From the NCBI GenBank assembly GCA_050946835.1, contig JBMNVN010000007.1, forward strand, positions 1 through 64,000: a DNA stretch of 64,000 nucleotides, written 5' to 3'. The notes under the pieces were generated by a model. It saw only the letters and a program-made list of their open reading frames with translations, was not told the origin of the DNA and ran no database searches. This stretch comes from UBA1447 sp002329225. Lineage in GTDB: Bacteria > Bacillota > Clostridia > Oscillospirales > Acutalibacteraceae. Shown piece after piece: positions 6,967 through 15,826 of this stretch. Both the position numbers and the translations under genes were made by a program. The stretch's first letter is position 1. Every line of letters starts with the position of its first letter.

Positions 6967-8487
6967 ATGGACAGAATAACTGAATTTGTTGACTCGTTTG
7001 TTCCAAAAAATCTTCCCCAAAAGCGTGGGGACGCACTTAAAGAAGAGCTGACTTGCCATATTCTTGATAAAAAGGATTATTATAGGGAGATAGGGTATGA
7101 TGAAAATGCCGGTATTGATAAAGCAATTGCCGACTTCGGAGATTCGGAAGAAATAAATAAATATATCTATAATGAGTTTGAGGAATTGTATTCTGAGAGA
7201 AGCGGCTACGAAACAAGTGCCTTCATAGTAATTGCCGTTATGAATGCTCTATGCGGTCCTCTTGGGCTATGGGTAGCTTCAGTAGATTATAACAGTGAGC
7301 CGGGCCCTGTCAGAGCATTTGTAAGTTCTTGTTTGATTCTTGCAGTGCTAATGATGATTGTGGTTGCAAGGATCAAAAAATATCGAAAAACTCTTATCTC
7401 AATTGGCATCATAAACGCATTGATAGCAGGTTCGATAATTTATTGCTTTTATCCGCAGTCGGCTACGTATACGTTTGTCGAGAACATCACCTTTTTAATT
7501 GATAGATTTACGCCGCTTTCTATGTGGAAAATTATAAAAGATTTTGATACTGGGGATTATTTTTTTCTGTTGTGTTTGCTGATTCTTCTGATTTCTGCTT
7601 TATATTGCTTTACAGCGGCTGCAAGAATAAAAAAAGGAAAATCAAAGCCTGTTAAGCGGCCGGTAATAAAAATTGCGGTTTTTGTTGCTCTCTATTTGGT
7701 TTTTTCATTGGTTTCTTCTTTGATGCAGCCTGTCAGCAGGAAGTATATTCAAAATTATCCTACTTGGTTCAACACTTATTGTCATCATATTTCAGAGGAA
7801 TCACAAAAGAGATTTGACGAGATTTCAATTGGCGATTCGTATATTGATGTGTCCGAATGTCTGAAAGCGGAGGGATATGTAACATTTGATTCTTATATGA
7901 AATCGCTTGACAGGCTTACAAAAAAGCAGTTTGCCAATTCCCTTAAGCAATTTGATTTTGTTGAAGGCTGTGAGATATGGTTTCATCCGGAAAAGCTGTC
8001 GGACGGAAACGGCTTTGTAGGATTAAAACAAAGAAACGGAATTGTTACTGCCAAAGGCATAGGGAATATGGAAAAGAATATGTACACTGACGGGTATAAT
8101 TATTTCGGCTATACGGAATCATATGATAATTACGACTTGGACAGTGGTAGAGTAATTAGTCGCAATATAGCTTTAAATACTTTAACAGAGTATTTAAATG
8201 CGTTAAAAAAAGGTGCTCCGGAAACAGAGGTTATGAGCAGATTCGGTGAAGAGTTCGGAACAATATACACAAAGCGCTTTTCTGTTGAAGACGGTAAAGA
8301 AATAGGATACTATCGTGTTTACTGCGGTGTTGTGCTGAATCCGGAAGTGAGTTCGAATTATTATAAAGAATATGACCGCAGATATATAGAACTGACATTT
8401 GAAAACGGAAAGTTTATAAAGGGCGTAATATATGATGAAGAATATATTAAAGACAGAAATGTTATTATCAGTGAAGTTATAGAATAA
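6967..8487 (+). CDS. HAAS-domain membrane protein (copy 2)
   Basis: 506 residues, a paralogue of the protein at 5067-6590 with the same order: HAAS domain (1-78), about five membrane helices, and a large C-terminal domain with GDSYIDVSECL and GAPETEVMSRFG motifs. The ATG at 6967 is preferred over the in-frame ATG at 6949 (which overlaps the padR stop), because GGGGTG lies before it and the paralogue begins at the same MDRIT. The greatest divergence from copy 1 is in the membrane region and around residues ~370-400. A terminator follows at 8524. Confidence 0.75.
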   Translation: MDRITEFVDSFVPKNLPQKRGDALKEELTCHILDKKDYYREIGYDENAGIDKAIADFGDSEEINKYIYNEFEELYSERSGYETSAFIVIAVMNALCGPLGLWVASVDYNSEPGPVRAFVSSCLILAVLMMIVVARIKKYRKTLISIGIINALIAGSIIYCFYPQSATYTFVENITFLIDRFTPLSMWKIIKDFDTGDYFFLLCLLILLISALYCFTAAARIKKGKSKPVKRPVIKIAVFVALYLVFSLVSSLMQPVSRKYIQNYPTWFNTYCHHISEESQKRFDEISIGDSYIDVSECLKAEGYVTFDSYMKSLDRLTKKQFANSLKQFDFVEGCEIWFHPEKLSDGNGFVGLKQRNGIVTAKGIGNMEKNMYTDGYNYFGYTESYDNYDLDSGRVISRNIALNTLTEYLNALKKGAPETEVMSRFGEEFGTIYTKRFSVEDGKEIGYYRVYCGVVLNPEVSSNYYKEYDRRYIELTFENGKFIKGVIYDEEYIKDRNVIISEVIE

Positions 8488-8523
8488 AATCGGACAGTGT
8501 CACGGTATACAGTAAACACAAAA

Positions 8524-8565
8524 CGAAACAATAAAGCGCTTCATCATAAGTGCTTTATTGTTTCG
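8524..8565 (+). terminator. Intrinsic terminator after the duplicated PadR/HAAS operon
   Basis: CGAAACAATAAAGC (8524-8537) is perfectly complementary to 8552-8565. The stem is long and AT-rich, ending in TTTATTGTTT, and could act in both directions. Confidence 0.8.
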
Positions 8566-8692
8566 ATAATCTTAATCATAGCTGTTTAAAACTGCACACA
8601 ATGCTTGACACTATCCCTGATTTTTGGCATTATTTGAATCGTTACGGAAAGCGTTTGCGTCTACTGTAAATAAGGGTTGTGTAGGGGAGCAG

Positions 8693-10726
8693 ATGAGCAA
8701 GCTGCAGGATACTGTAAAAAGAATAATTCCAACAACTATTCAGTCGTTTTTATTAACCCATGCCTTGCGGTTGTGGGTTTTTGGTTATAGCGGTTCCCTG
8801 TTGGATTTATTGCCCCAAAGCACATTGCGGACAACGTTTACTTTGTGCCTGTTTTTTGTTCTTATTCTTGTAAAAGCTTGCTTTCGAAATCGGCTGCGCT
8901 TAGATGATAACTTAATCACCATAGCTGCCTGGTTTGCTTTTGCTTTAACTCTTGGAGTGAAGTCGTCTGTCTTTTCCGTATTGTTGGGACTAATTCTGAT
9001 AAGTGTCGCTCTCATCACTTACTTGGAGCGTTGGCGGGTCTATCTTGCGGTACCGATAGGTCTGTTGTTGTTGTGCGGCATATGGGTGGCTTTTTCAGGG
9101 GAAGAGTTGCCTGAAATTTTCAGCCAGTTACCCAAACTGCCTTGGGTTGATACCGCGACAGTTATTGCCTTTTCTGTGTGGATTCTGCTGACCGTCATAA
9201 TGGCGGTCTTGTGGAGAATAACGGGCGGTTTTTCCCGTTTTGTTTGCCGGCACGGTTTTAAGCTTAATATTCTGATATTAATATTGGCGGTATCGGTTCA
9301 TGCGGTTTGGTCGGGATTGTACTTGTTGGCGCGTGTGCGAGCATTTCATACACCGTCTTATGATATGGGGCTTTTTGTCCAAATGTTTAATTATATGCTG
9401 CGTACGGGTGCGCCCCTTACCACGCTGGAGCGGGACGGACTGTTGTCGCATTTTGCAGTGCATGTTTCACCGATTTATTATTTGTTATTGCCTCTGTTTG
9501 CTTTGTTCCCCCGGCCGGAAACCTTACAGCTTTCTCAAATACTTGTGGTGGCTTCGGGCGTTATTCCGTTTCTGCTATTGGCTAAGGAATGGAGTGTGAA
9601 TAAGAAGTCGCTTCCTTTATGGGGCGCTTTTTTCCTGGTGCAGCCGGGGCTGATTTTATCTAATTGGTATGATTTGCATGAGAACATCTTTTTAACACCT
9701 TTGTTGCTGTGGTTAATATATTTTTTACGGCGGGGCCGGTATTGGGGGATTGCAATAAGCGCCTTGTTGCTGCTTATGGTAAAAGAAGATGCGGGGCTGT
9801 ATTTGATTGCGGTTGCACTTTATCTTTTGGCGGGCAGAAAAGATTCGTTCGTGACTAAACTGCGCCCGAAAGCTGCCGCAATAACTTCCGCAGTATTAGC
9901 AACGACCGCATTGACGGTTTTCGGTATATCAATATATTTCTTAAAAAATCACGGTACGGGCGCAATGACGGGACGCTTTGGGAATCTGATGCTCTTCCCT
10001 GAACTGGGCTTGCCTGGCGTTGTCATAACGGCAATATCAAAACCGGAGTTGATTATTACCACAATCTTTGTAACGCCAAAATTCAACTATCTGCTTGTAA
10101 CTTTGTCCGCTTTGGGTTTCTTGCCTTTGTTTGTCAGGCGCAGAGCCTTTTTACCGTTGTGGCTGCCGTTTTTGGTTATGAATTTAATGAGCAACTATCA
10201 GTACCAATACAATATGGGCTTCCAATATAACTACGGGTCGCATACTCTTTTGTCGGTTATGGCGTTGGGGGCATATACGGCATGGACTGAACGCTCGGAT
10301 CGGAGTGAAATACCGCAACAAATTAAAAAACGCTCTTCCCCTTTGCCGTTTGTATCCGTGCTGCTGTCTTTGGCAATAGTAATGGGGTTAGTGCAGAGCG
10401 GGCTGCAGTTGAAAAAGAGAACTCCGATTATAATCGACATGTTTGAACCGCACCACCAAGTGATGCGGGATGATTTGAGCAAAATCCCTCGTGACGTTAT
10501 CGTGGTGGCGGACAGCTTTTTGACAACTGAGTTGGCGGATATTCCGGAGCTGTATGATATAGATTACTACGATTTGGAAAAAGAGCGCCCAAGCCCCGAC
10601 CTGATTGTGCTGAAGCGCAGCAATTACCTGAAATGCAAAAAACTCCCCGTCTTCCTCAGCCGAGGTTACACGGAATCTTCCCTGTCAGGGTCGGAGATTA
10701 TTGTTTTTCAAAAACCGGAGCCGTGA
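8693..10726 (+). CDS. DUF2079 polytopic membrane protein
   Basis: 677 residues with many hydrophobic segments. The core matches DUF2079 proteins: YDMGLFVQMFNYML, an ERDGLLSHFAVHVSPIYYLLLP-like loop, WYDLHENIFLTP and a KEDAGLYL segment. The family is predicted to be glycosyltransferase-like (GT-C type fold) with catalytic acidic residues in the first outer loop; the lipid-linked substrate is unknown. The ATG at 8693 is chosen for its GGGGAG RBS; an upstream TTG (8624) in frame has none. The soluble C-terminal tail (~590-677) probably faces outside. Confidence 0.78.
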   Translation: MSKLQDTVKRIIPTTIQSFLLTHALRLWVFGYSGSLLDLLPQSTLRTTFTLCLFFVLILVKACFRNRLRLDDNLITIAAWFAFALTLGVKSSVFSVLLGLILISVALITYLERWRVYLAVPIGLLLLCGIWVAFSGEELPEIFSQLPKLPWVDTATVIAFSVWILLTVIMAVLWRITGGFSRFVCRHGFKLNILILILAVSVHAVWSGLYLLARVRAFHTPSYDMGLFVQMFNYMLRTGAPLTTLERDGLLSHFAVHVSPIYYLLLPLFALFPRPETLQLSQILVVASGVIPFLLLAKEWSVNKKSLPLWGAFFLVQPGLILSNWYDLHENIFLTPLLLWLIYFLRRGRYWGIAISALLLLMVKEDAGLYLIAVALYLLAGRKDSFVTKLRPKAAAITSAVLATTALTVFGISIYFLKNHGTGAMTGRFGNLMLFPELGLPGVVITAISKPELIITTIFVTPKFNYLLVTLSALGFLPLFVRRRAFLPLWLPFLVMNLMSNYQYQYNMGFQYNYGSHTLLSVMALGAYTAWTERSDRSEIPQQIKKRSSPLPFVSVLLSLAIVMGLVQSGLQLKKRTPIIIDMFEPHHQVMRDDLSKIPRDVIVVADSFLTTELADIPELYDIDYYDLEKERPSPDLIVLKRSNYLKCKKLPVFLSRGYTESSLSGSEIIVFQKPEP

Positions 10727-10784
10727 CCTGAACCGTCAACTCAACCGTATATCGCCCAAAACTGCGAAAGGTAGAAAAGGTGCT

Positions 10785-11624
10785 ATGAAAAAAGGAAAGA
10801 AGATTTTAAAAATAGCGGGTTGCGTTGTGTTCACAACAGTTGTTTCCCTCGCTTTATGGCAAGTTTATGTAAGGCAACAGTCTAAAAACTATAACCTGAT
10901 AACTCTTGATACATCTGATTTGCCGCAGCCTGTAACGGAGCCTGAAGAAGAAGGCTTTGCAGAGCTCTCCGAAGTGAAAATGCATTATCAGGTTTACGGT
11001 AAAAACGGGCACCCGTTGATACTTGTTCACGGCAACGGAGGGAGCCTGAATTCCCTGCGTGAGGCTGCGGCATACCTCGCCGATGAATACAGGGTCTATC
11101 TTATAGAAAGCAGATGCCACGGTCAAAGCAGTGACCCGGGCGAAATATCATACGACCTCATGGCAAAGGATATAAAAGAATTCTGCGATTTAATGAAGCT
11201 GGAAAAACCGTACCTTATGGGTCATAGCGACGGAGGCATTACCGCCCTTACGCTTGCCTACACTTACCCCGATTTGCTCGGCGGTTTTATCTCCTGTGGT
11301 GCAAACAGCACGCCCAAAACCTTTAAACCCTATTTTCCCCTTGCCGTATGGTTCAACAATAAAAGGAAACCCGACAAGCTCAACGACATGATGCTCACCC
11401 AGCCCCGGATAAACAAAGAAAAACTGTCAAAAATTAAATGCCCCGCCTACATAGTGGCAGGGGAGTATGATATACTCTGGCTGTCCGACAGCGTATTTAT
11501 CCATGAGAGCATACCGTCAAGCGAAATCGCAATCATAAAAGGCGCCGACCATTCGTCATATATCTCAAATGACGGAAAACAGGCGTATGTTCTTGCAAAA
11601 GGTTTTTTTGATAAGCTGAAATAG
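10785..11624 (+). CDS. Membrane-anchored alpha/beta hydrolase
   Basis: 279 residues. The N-terminal hydrophobic helix (~7-27) acts as a signal anchor, and the hydrolase domain follows from ~55. Visible parts are the oxyanion strand VHGNGGS (81-87), nucleophile motif GHSDGG (146-151, Ser148), acid Asp229 in GEYD and His256 in GADHSS, a complete triad. It is probably an extracytoplasmic esterase or peptidase of unknown substrate. The ATG at 10785 follows AAAGGTG; a longer frame from 10701 overlaps the DUF2079 gene and has no RBS. A bidirectional terminator at 11685 follows. Confidence 0.85.
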   Translation: MKKGKKILKIAGCVVFTTVVSLALWQVYVRQQSKNYNLITLDTSDLPQPVTEPEEEGFAELSEVKMHYQVYGKNGHPLILVHGNGGSLNSLREAAAYLADEYRVYLIESRCHGQSSDPGEISYDLMAKDIKEFCDLMKLEKPYLMGHSDGGITALTLAYTYPDLLGGFISCGANSTPKTFKPYFPLAVWFNNKRKPDKLNDMMLTQPRINKEKLSKIKCPAYIVAGEYDILWLSDSVFIHESIPSSEIAIIKGADHSSYISNDGKQAYVLAKGFFDKLK

Positions 11625-11683
11625 AGGGAAAAGCAGCTTATAAAACGGTCTATTACTTATAAGCGGACAATAACGCAAAAAAA

Positions 11684-11724
11684 CGGGGCTGTGCAAGATT
11701 ATCATTCTGCACAGCCCTGATTTT
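11684..11724. terminator. Bidirectional terminator between convergent genes
   Basis: GGGGCTGTGCA (11685-11695) pairs with TGCACAGCCCT (11708-11718), with A-rich sequence on the left and T-rich on the right. It serves the hydrolase (+) and the AraC gene (-). The same GGGCTGTGCA core is used at 40263-40296. Confidence 0.8.
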
Positions 11725-11760
11725 ATTTTGTATCTGAATTTAGTTTTGGCGGTTTTTGCT

Positions 11761-12573
11761 TTATTTTTTTATAACCGGTACATAGATATACGTGTTCTCA
11801 CCCTGATAGTACTCAAAATCCATCTTCGCTTCATTGAACTTATATTCGCTGTTGTCAAACCATTCGGCAAAGATGTATTTCCATGTTCTGCGGATGTTCT
11901 CATTGAGTTCCTCGGGGTTTTTTGCTGCCGGGACCGTGAAAACCGCATATTCCGCCGCAGGTACATCTATGGCTTCCATACCGTCGGGAATAAAGTCCTT
12001 ATCCTTAACTATCGGCCCGAAAAAATAGTAGAGTTCGCCGGATACGTCGTCCGGGTGCATCCATGCACCGATTTCCGCAAAGCCGGGATAGGTCAGTTTT
12101 TGATAATCCTCTTTGCTCACTCCGGAAAAATCCTTCCCCAACCAATATGCGGAATTATCCAGCACATCCACTTCACCCTCGGGAGGAGCCAGGCAATAGC
12201 CCACTGCGGTAAATGCGTCCATTTTCTTAATTTCAGCTTTCATAATAATAAACCTGCCTTTTCTTAAATATTCGGAAGGTGAGCAGCCGAACCGTCGGAT
12301 AAATGCACGGGTAAAGCCTGAGGGCGTATCAAATCCGGAGACCATTGCCGCATCGGTTACGCTTTCGCCGTCTAAAATGAGCTTTGCGGCTCTATCTAAT
12401 TGAAGCTCTCTGAGAAAAGCTCCGGCGGAAACACCGCAAATGCTCTTGAACACCCGGCAAAAGTGGTAAAGGGAGTAGCCGAGATAATCCGCAAGCTCTA
12501 TGACCGGGACCCGCCGGTCAAGGTTTGCTTCCATATAGGCGATGCACTTTTCAATATCCTGCTTGTAACTCAC
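11761..12573 (-). CDS. AraC family regulator with GyrI-like effector domain
   Basis: 270 residues. The N-terminal AraC/XylS double helix-turn-helix (residues ~5-105: IELADYLGYSLYHFCRVFKS; then AAMVSGFDTPSGFTRAFIRRFGCSP) is followed by a C-terminal GyrI-like / effector-binding domain (~110-270, with GYCLAPP..., WMHPDD, PAAEYAVF, YVPV). This order (DNA binding first) is typical of Rob/SoxS-like sensors of small hydrophobic compounds. The start is a GTG at 12573 with GGTGAG just upstream. The divergently placed lipase-like gene at 12926 is a possible target. Confidence 0.9.
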   Translation of the reverse strand: MSYKQDIEKCIAYMEANLDRRVPVIELADYLGYSLYHFCRVFKSICGVSAGAFLRELQLDRAAKLILDGESVTDAAMVSGFDTPSGFTRAFIRRFGCSPSEYLRKGRFIIMKAEIKKMDAFTAVGYCLAPPEGEVDVLDNSAYWLGKDFSGVSKEDYQKLTYPGFAEIGAWMHPDDVSGELYYFFGPIVKDKDFIPDGMEAIDVPAAEYAVFTVPAAKNPEELNENIRRTWKYIFAEWFDNSEYKFNEAKMDFEYYQGENTYIYVPVIKK

Positions 12574-12847
12574 ACGCTCACCGTCCGAGTAGTCAGTATA
12601 GTTGAAATTAAATTCGGCTGCATTTCCGTTTTTGCTAAGTTATACTCTTTCCGACCTTTTTACTTGAGAATAAACAGGTAAATTGGAGAATTGCAGCAGG
12701 GGAGTCAAGCAATTTGATGTGGCAGCAACGGGCGGAAAGCTTTAAAAAATAAATCCGACTTGGAAAAATAAGTCTTGCTAAATGCACAATAAACAAAATG
12801 AGTAAATGCAAATAACTGTGATTAATAACGAAATATGCCCTAAAAGA
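12574..12847. other. Intergenic region between divergent AraC and lipase genes
   Basis: About 270 bp of AT-rich sequence with no credible reading frame, RNA fold or repeat that I can support. It should contain the AraC promoter and any AraC-bound site, but none is clear by eye. Confidence 0.5.
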
Positions 12848-12875
12848 TTACAAGAAAACGGCCTTATGTTATAAT
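12848..12875 (+). promoter_or_regulatory. Promoter of the monoacylglycerol-lipase-like gene
   Basis: TTACAA (12848-12853), a 16-nt spacer and TATAAT (12870-12875), 50 bp before the start codon. Confidence 0.6.
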
Positions 12876-12925
12876 GCAAACGGTTAAAGAACTCTGTTTT
12901 TAAAATAAATTGCGGAGGGTTGACA

Positions 12926-13861
12926 ATGGAAATTAATCAAAAAGAATACTCTTTTGGTTCCACAACCGGCTTGGCAGATATTTACGCCCGGAGTTGGGCA
13001 CCGGCAGACCCTGAAGATGTTAAAGCGATTTTCCAAATTGCCCACGGTATGGCTGAACATTGTAACAGATATGAAGAATTTGCGCAGTATTTAGCCGCTA
13101 AGGGCTATGCGGTTTTTGCCAACGATCACATCGGTCACGGAAAATCCGTCGCTTCGGATGATGACCTGGGCTATTTCGGTGAGCGGGACGGATGGCTTGC
13201 TTTTGTAAACGATGCCAAACTGTTAACCGACATAGCAAGGGAAGAATACCCCGATAAGCCGGTAATCGTATTCGGCCACAGTATGGGGTCTTTTATTATC
13301 CGCAGTTACTGTGAAAAGTTCGGTAATGATATTGCCGGCGGTATTTTCTGCGGCACAAGCGGAACAAACCCCATGTCGGGTATTGCCATTAAACTTGCCG
13401 ATCTGGTTGTTCGTGCAAAAGGAAGCCGTCATCGCAGTGAGTTTATAAACAAGCTTGCCTTCGGTGCTTACAATAAAAAAATTAAAAATCCCAGAACGGT
13501 CTTTGATTGGCTCTCAAGGGATGAGGAACAGGTGGATAAATACATTGCCGACAGGTATTGCGGATTTTTGTTTACCGCCGCGGGTTATCGTGATATGTTC
13601 TCGGTCTTACACAGCGTTTCTTCAAAAAACTGGTACGAAAATGTTCCCGAGGCGCTGCCGATGTTGTTGATTGCGGGTCAGATGGACCCGGTTGGCAACT
13701 ACGGTACCGGTGTACGCCAGGTTTACCGTGACTTGAGGAATATCGGCCACAAATATGTCGGTATCAAGCTCTATAAAGATGACCGGCACGAGATTTTGAA
13801 CGAGCTTGACCGCGAAACCGTTTATGCCGATATTGCCGAATGGGCGGACGCACTCATATAG
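12926..13861 (+). CDS. Alpha/beta hydrolase, monoacylglycerol-lipase type (serine aminopeptidase S33 group)
   Basis: 311 residues. It has the lipase/lysophospholipase pattern: HGMAEHCNRYEEFA (40-53), NDHIGHGKS, nucleophile elbow GHSMGS (117-122, Ser119), acid in GQMDPV, and a C-terminal histidine in KDDRHE. No signal peptide, so probably cytoplasmic hydrolysis of monoacylglycerols or similar esters. The ATG at 12926 is preceded by GGAGGGT; an in-frame TTG six bases earlier overlaps that RBS. It is monocistronic with its own promoter and a terminator at 13935. Confidence 0.88.
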   Translation: MEINQKEYSFGSTTGLADIYARSWAPADPEDVKAIFQIAHGMAEHCNRYEEFAQYLAAKGYAVFANDHIGHGKSVASDDDLGYFGERDGWLAFVNDAKLLTDIAREEYPDKPVIVFGHSMGSFIIRSYCEKFGNDIAGGIFCGTSGTNPMSGIAIKLADLVVRAKGSRHRSEFINKLAFGAYNKKIKNPRTVFDWLSRDEEQVDKYIADRYCGFLFTAAGYRDMFSVLHSVSSKNWYENVPEALPMLLIAGQMDPVGNYGTGVRQVYRDLRNIGHKYVGIKLYKDDRHEILNELDRETVYADIAEWADALI

Positions 13862-13934
13862 GCTTGGTTTTAAACAAAACCATAAGCGGAGTTGTGTTCA
13901 GAGCAAATAACAACTGAGTTTTGGAATAATGCAA

Positions 13935-13978
13935 TAAAAAAGACAAGGTAAGCTTTCGGCTCACCTCGTCTTTTTTTG
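13935..13978. terminator. Bidirectional terminator
   Basis: The AAAAAAGACAAGGTAAGC arm and the GGCTCACCTCGTCTTTTTT arm pair with two G-T/A-C style imperfections around a TTTC loop. It lies between the convergent lipase (+) and PRPP synthetase (-) genes. Confidence 0.8.
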
Positions 13979-13987
13979 CAGATTCTA

Positions 13988-15193
13988 TTACGGCAACACA
14001 CTGTCTTCGGTTGTGTTTTTATTGTAACCGAGTTTTCTGAGAAGTTTATTTATGCGGTCAACGGGGTTAAGCAGCTCGCTTATGGAGCGGTCCAGATTGA
14101 GGGAGTAAATAATCAAAGATATGTACTTTGAAAGGTCAACCTCATGGTACCATTTTCTTTCAAGCAGTTCAGGCATTCTGTAAACGAGGTTTGTGGTGTA
14201 TATGCAATCAAAAATTCCGTCCTCATATGCCTTGTCAAATTTTTCAAAACCGTTGCAGAAAAGTCCGAAGCAGGCGCAGATAAACACTCTTTTGGCGCCG
14301 AGCCCCTTGAGCTTTTTGCTGACTTCCAGCATGGAATCCCCGGAAGAGATCATGTCATCTACAACAACCACATCTTTGCCCTCAACGTTATCGCCCAAAA
14401 ACTCATGGGCGATAATCGGGTTACGGCCGTCAACCAGGCAGGAATAATCTCGTCTTTTGTAGAACATGCCGAGCTCAACGCCTAAAACCGTGGAATAATA
14501 GATGCCTCTGCTCATGCCGCCCTCATCGGGGGAAATTATCATTAAATGCTCTTTGTCAAACTTAAGGTCGCTTACCGTATGCGCAAGCGCTTTAATCATC
14601 TGGTAAGTAGGCTGTACATTTTCAAACCCGTTCAAGGGTATGGCGTTTTGAACCCGGGCGTCGTGAGCGTCAAAGGTAATTATGTTTTCAACTCCCAGGT
14701 AGTTGCAAAGTTCCTGCAATGCGGTTGCGCAGTCCAGCGACTCCCGACGGGTGCGCTTATGCTGCCGTCCTTCATAAAGCATCGGCATTATTACGGTTAT
14801 CCGTCTTGCCTTGCCGCCGATGGCGCTTATTGCCCTTTTCAAATTGGCATAGTGGTCGTCGGGGCTCATATATACGGTTTTTCCGTACATTTTGTAGGTG
14901 ATTCCGTGGCTGAACGGATCGCAGAGTATATAGAGGTCATGCCCCCTTACGGTGTCATAAATGACCGCTTTGCTTTCACCGGAGCCGAATCTGGTAATCT
15001 CGGTATGGATACGGTAATCATCTTTAACGTAATTTCTCACATTTGCCAATGAAGCCTCATACTTCGCAACATCGTCCTTGCGCCATTCGCGCAGATATCC
15101 GTCAATGTTTGCTGCAAGTTCTTCACAACCGGGTAACACAATCAGACCGACTTCCCCCACGGGGATGAAGTTTGTACTTCCCAGAACAGACAT
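13988..15193 (-). CDS. prs: Ribose-phosphate pyrophosphokinase, long form
   Basis: 401 residues. PRPP synthetase transfers pyrophosphate from ATP to ribose 5-phosphate for nucleotide, histidine and tryptophan synthesis. Visible motifs are the flexible catalytic loop YEGRQHKRTRRES (140-152), FDAHDAR (174-180) in place of the usual DLHA(X)QI segment, and the PRPP-binding loop VVVVDDMISSGDS (275-287). It is ~85 residues longer than the classical ~315-residue enzyme, with extra sequence at the N- and C-termini, as in a group of clostridial homologues. The RBS GGAGGAG lies before the ATG on the minus strand. It is monocistronic, divergent from the V-ATPase operon. Confidence 0.88.
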   Translation of the reverse strand: MSVLGSTNFIPVGEVGLIVLPGCEELAANIDGYLREWRKDDVAKYEASLANVRNYVKDDYRIHTEITRFGSGESKAVIYDTVRGHDLYILCDPFSHGITYKMYGKTVYMSPDDHYANLKRAISAIGGKARRITVIMPMLYEGRQHKRTRRESLDCATALQELCNYLGVENIITFDAHDARVQNAIPLNGFENVQPTYQMIKALAHTVSDLKFDKEHLMIISPDEGGMSRGIYYSTVLGVELGMFYKRRDYSCLVDGRNPIIAHEFLGDNVEGKDVVVVDDMISSGDSMLEVSKKLKGLGAKRVFICACFGLFCNGFEKFDKAYEDGIFDCIYTTNLVYRMPELLERKWYHEVDLSKYISLIIYSLNLDRSISELLNPVDRINKLLRKLGYNKNTTEDSVLP

Positions 15194-15482
15194 TTTCTCT
15201 CCTCCGGCAATTTTTTACCGATTTTCTAATCGGCATTTATATTCTACAATACTTTTGCTTTAAATGGTACTGTAAAATCGAAAAAAGTAAAAAGAAATAC
15301 ATAAGTTCAAACACTATATTTTTGTAAGAACTGACAAAAGGGGCCGTTTACAACACAAAATGTGGGGTTTTGTGATTTATTCTTTCGGATAAAACATTTT
15401 CCGAATTATTCGGTGGCAAAAAAAGCCCTGTTATGATATAATCTTTTGAGTTTTATGTAGTTTTTAATTCGGAGGGGTCGGC

Positions 15483-15797
15483 ATGGCGTCAGAAATGCTA
15501 AATCAGGTTCTCGCTGCGGAAAAAGCGGCGCAAGACGCTCAGGCGAGCGCCCGTGAAGAGGCGGATTTAATTATTGCAAGGGCCAGGGCGCAGGCGGAAG
15601 AGATTATCAGCAAAGGCAAGGCGGCGGCTCAAGTCAAATCGGACGAGGAACTTGCCCTGCTGAATAAGCGTATAGCCGAAATAGAAAGCAAGGCCCAAAA
15701 AGATGCGGACAAAGAGCGGGACAGCATTATCGCTTCCGCAACCTCAAAGCGTGAAGAGGCCGTCAAAGCCGTTGTGGAAAATATTTTGCACGGCTGA
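15483..15797 (+). CDS. V-type ATPase peripheral-stalk subunit (G/H, NtpF-like)
   Basis: 104 residues, nearly all charged helix with heptad character (AEKAAQDAQASAREEADLII, then repeated A/E/K/R). This is the pattern of the G/H-type stalk subunit that forms a coiled coil with subunit E and ties V1 to subunit I. It is the first gene of the nine-gene ATPase operon, 29 bp before subunit I, in the same place as ntpF in the Enterococcus hirae operon. The RBS GGAGGGG lies 8 nt before the ATG. Confidence 0.82.
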   Translation: MASEMLNQVLAAEKAAQDAQASAREEADLIIARARAQAEEIISKGKAAAQVKSDEELALLNKRIAEIESKAQKDADKERDSIIASATSKREEAVKAVVENILHG

Positions 15798-15826
15798 TAA
15801 ATTCATTCCTCGAAAGGGGGGCTTCC

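Noticed and set aside
11728..12267. 179-codon plus-strand frame
   Set aside because: It lies antisense to the AraC gene, whose HTH and effector domains are clear; the plus-strand protein has no recognisable pattern.
14546..15052. 168-codon plus-strand frame
   Set aside because: It lies antisense to the PRPP synthetase gene, which has all its motifs.
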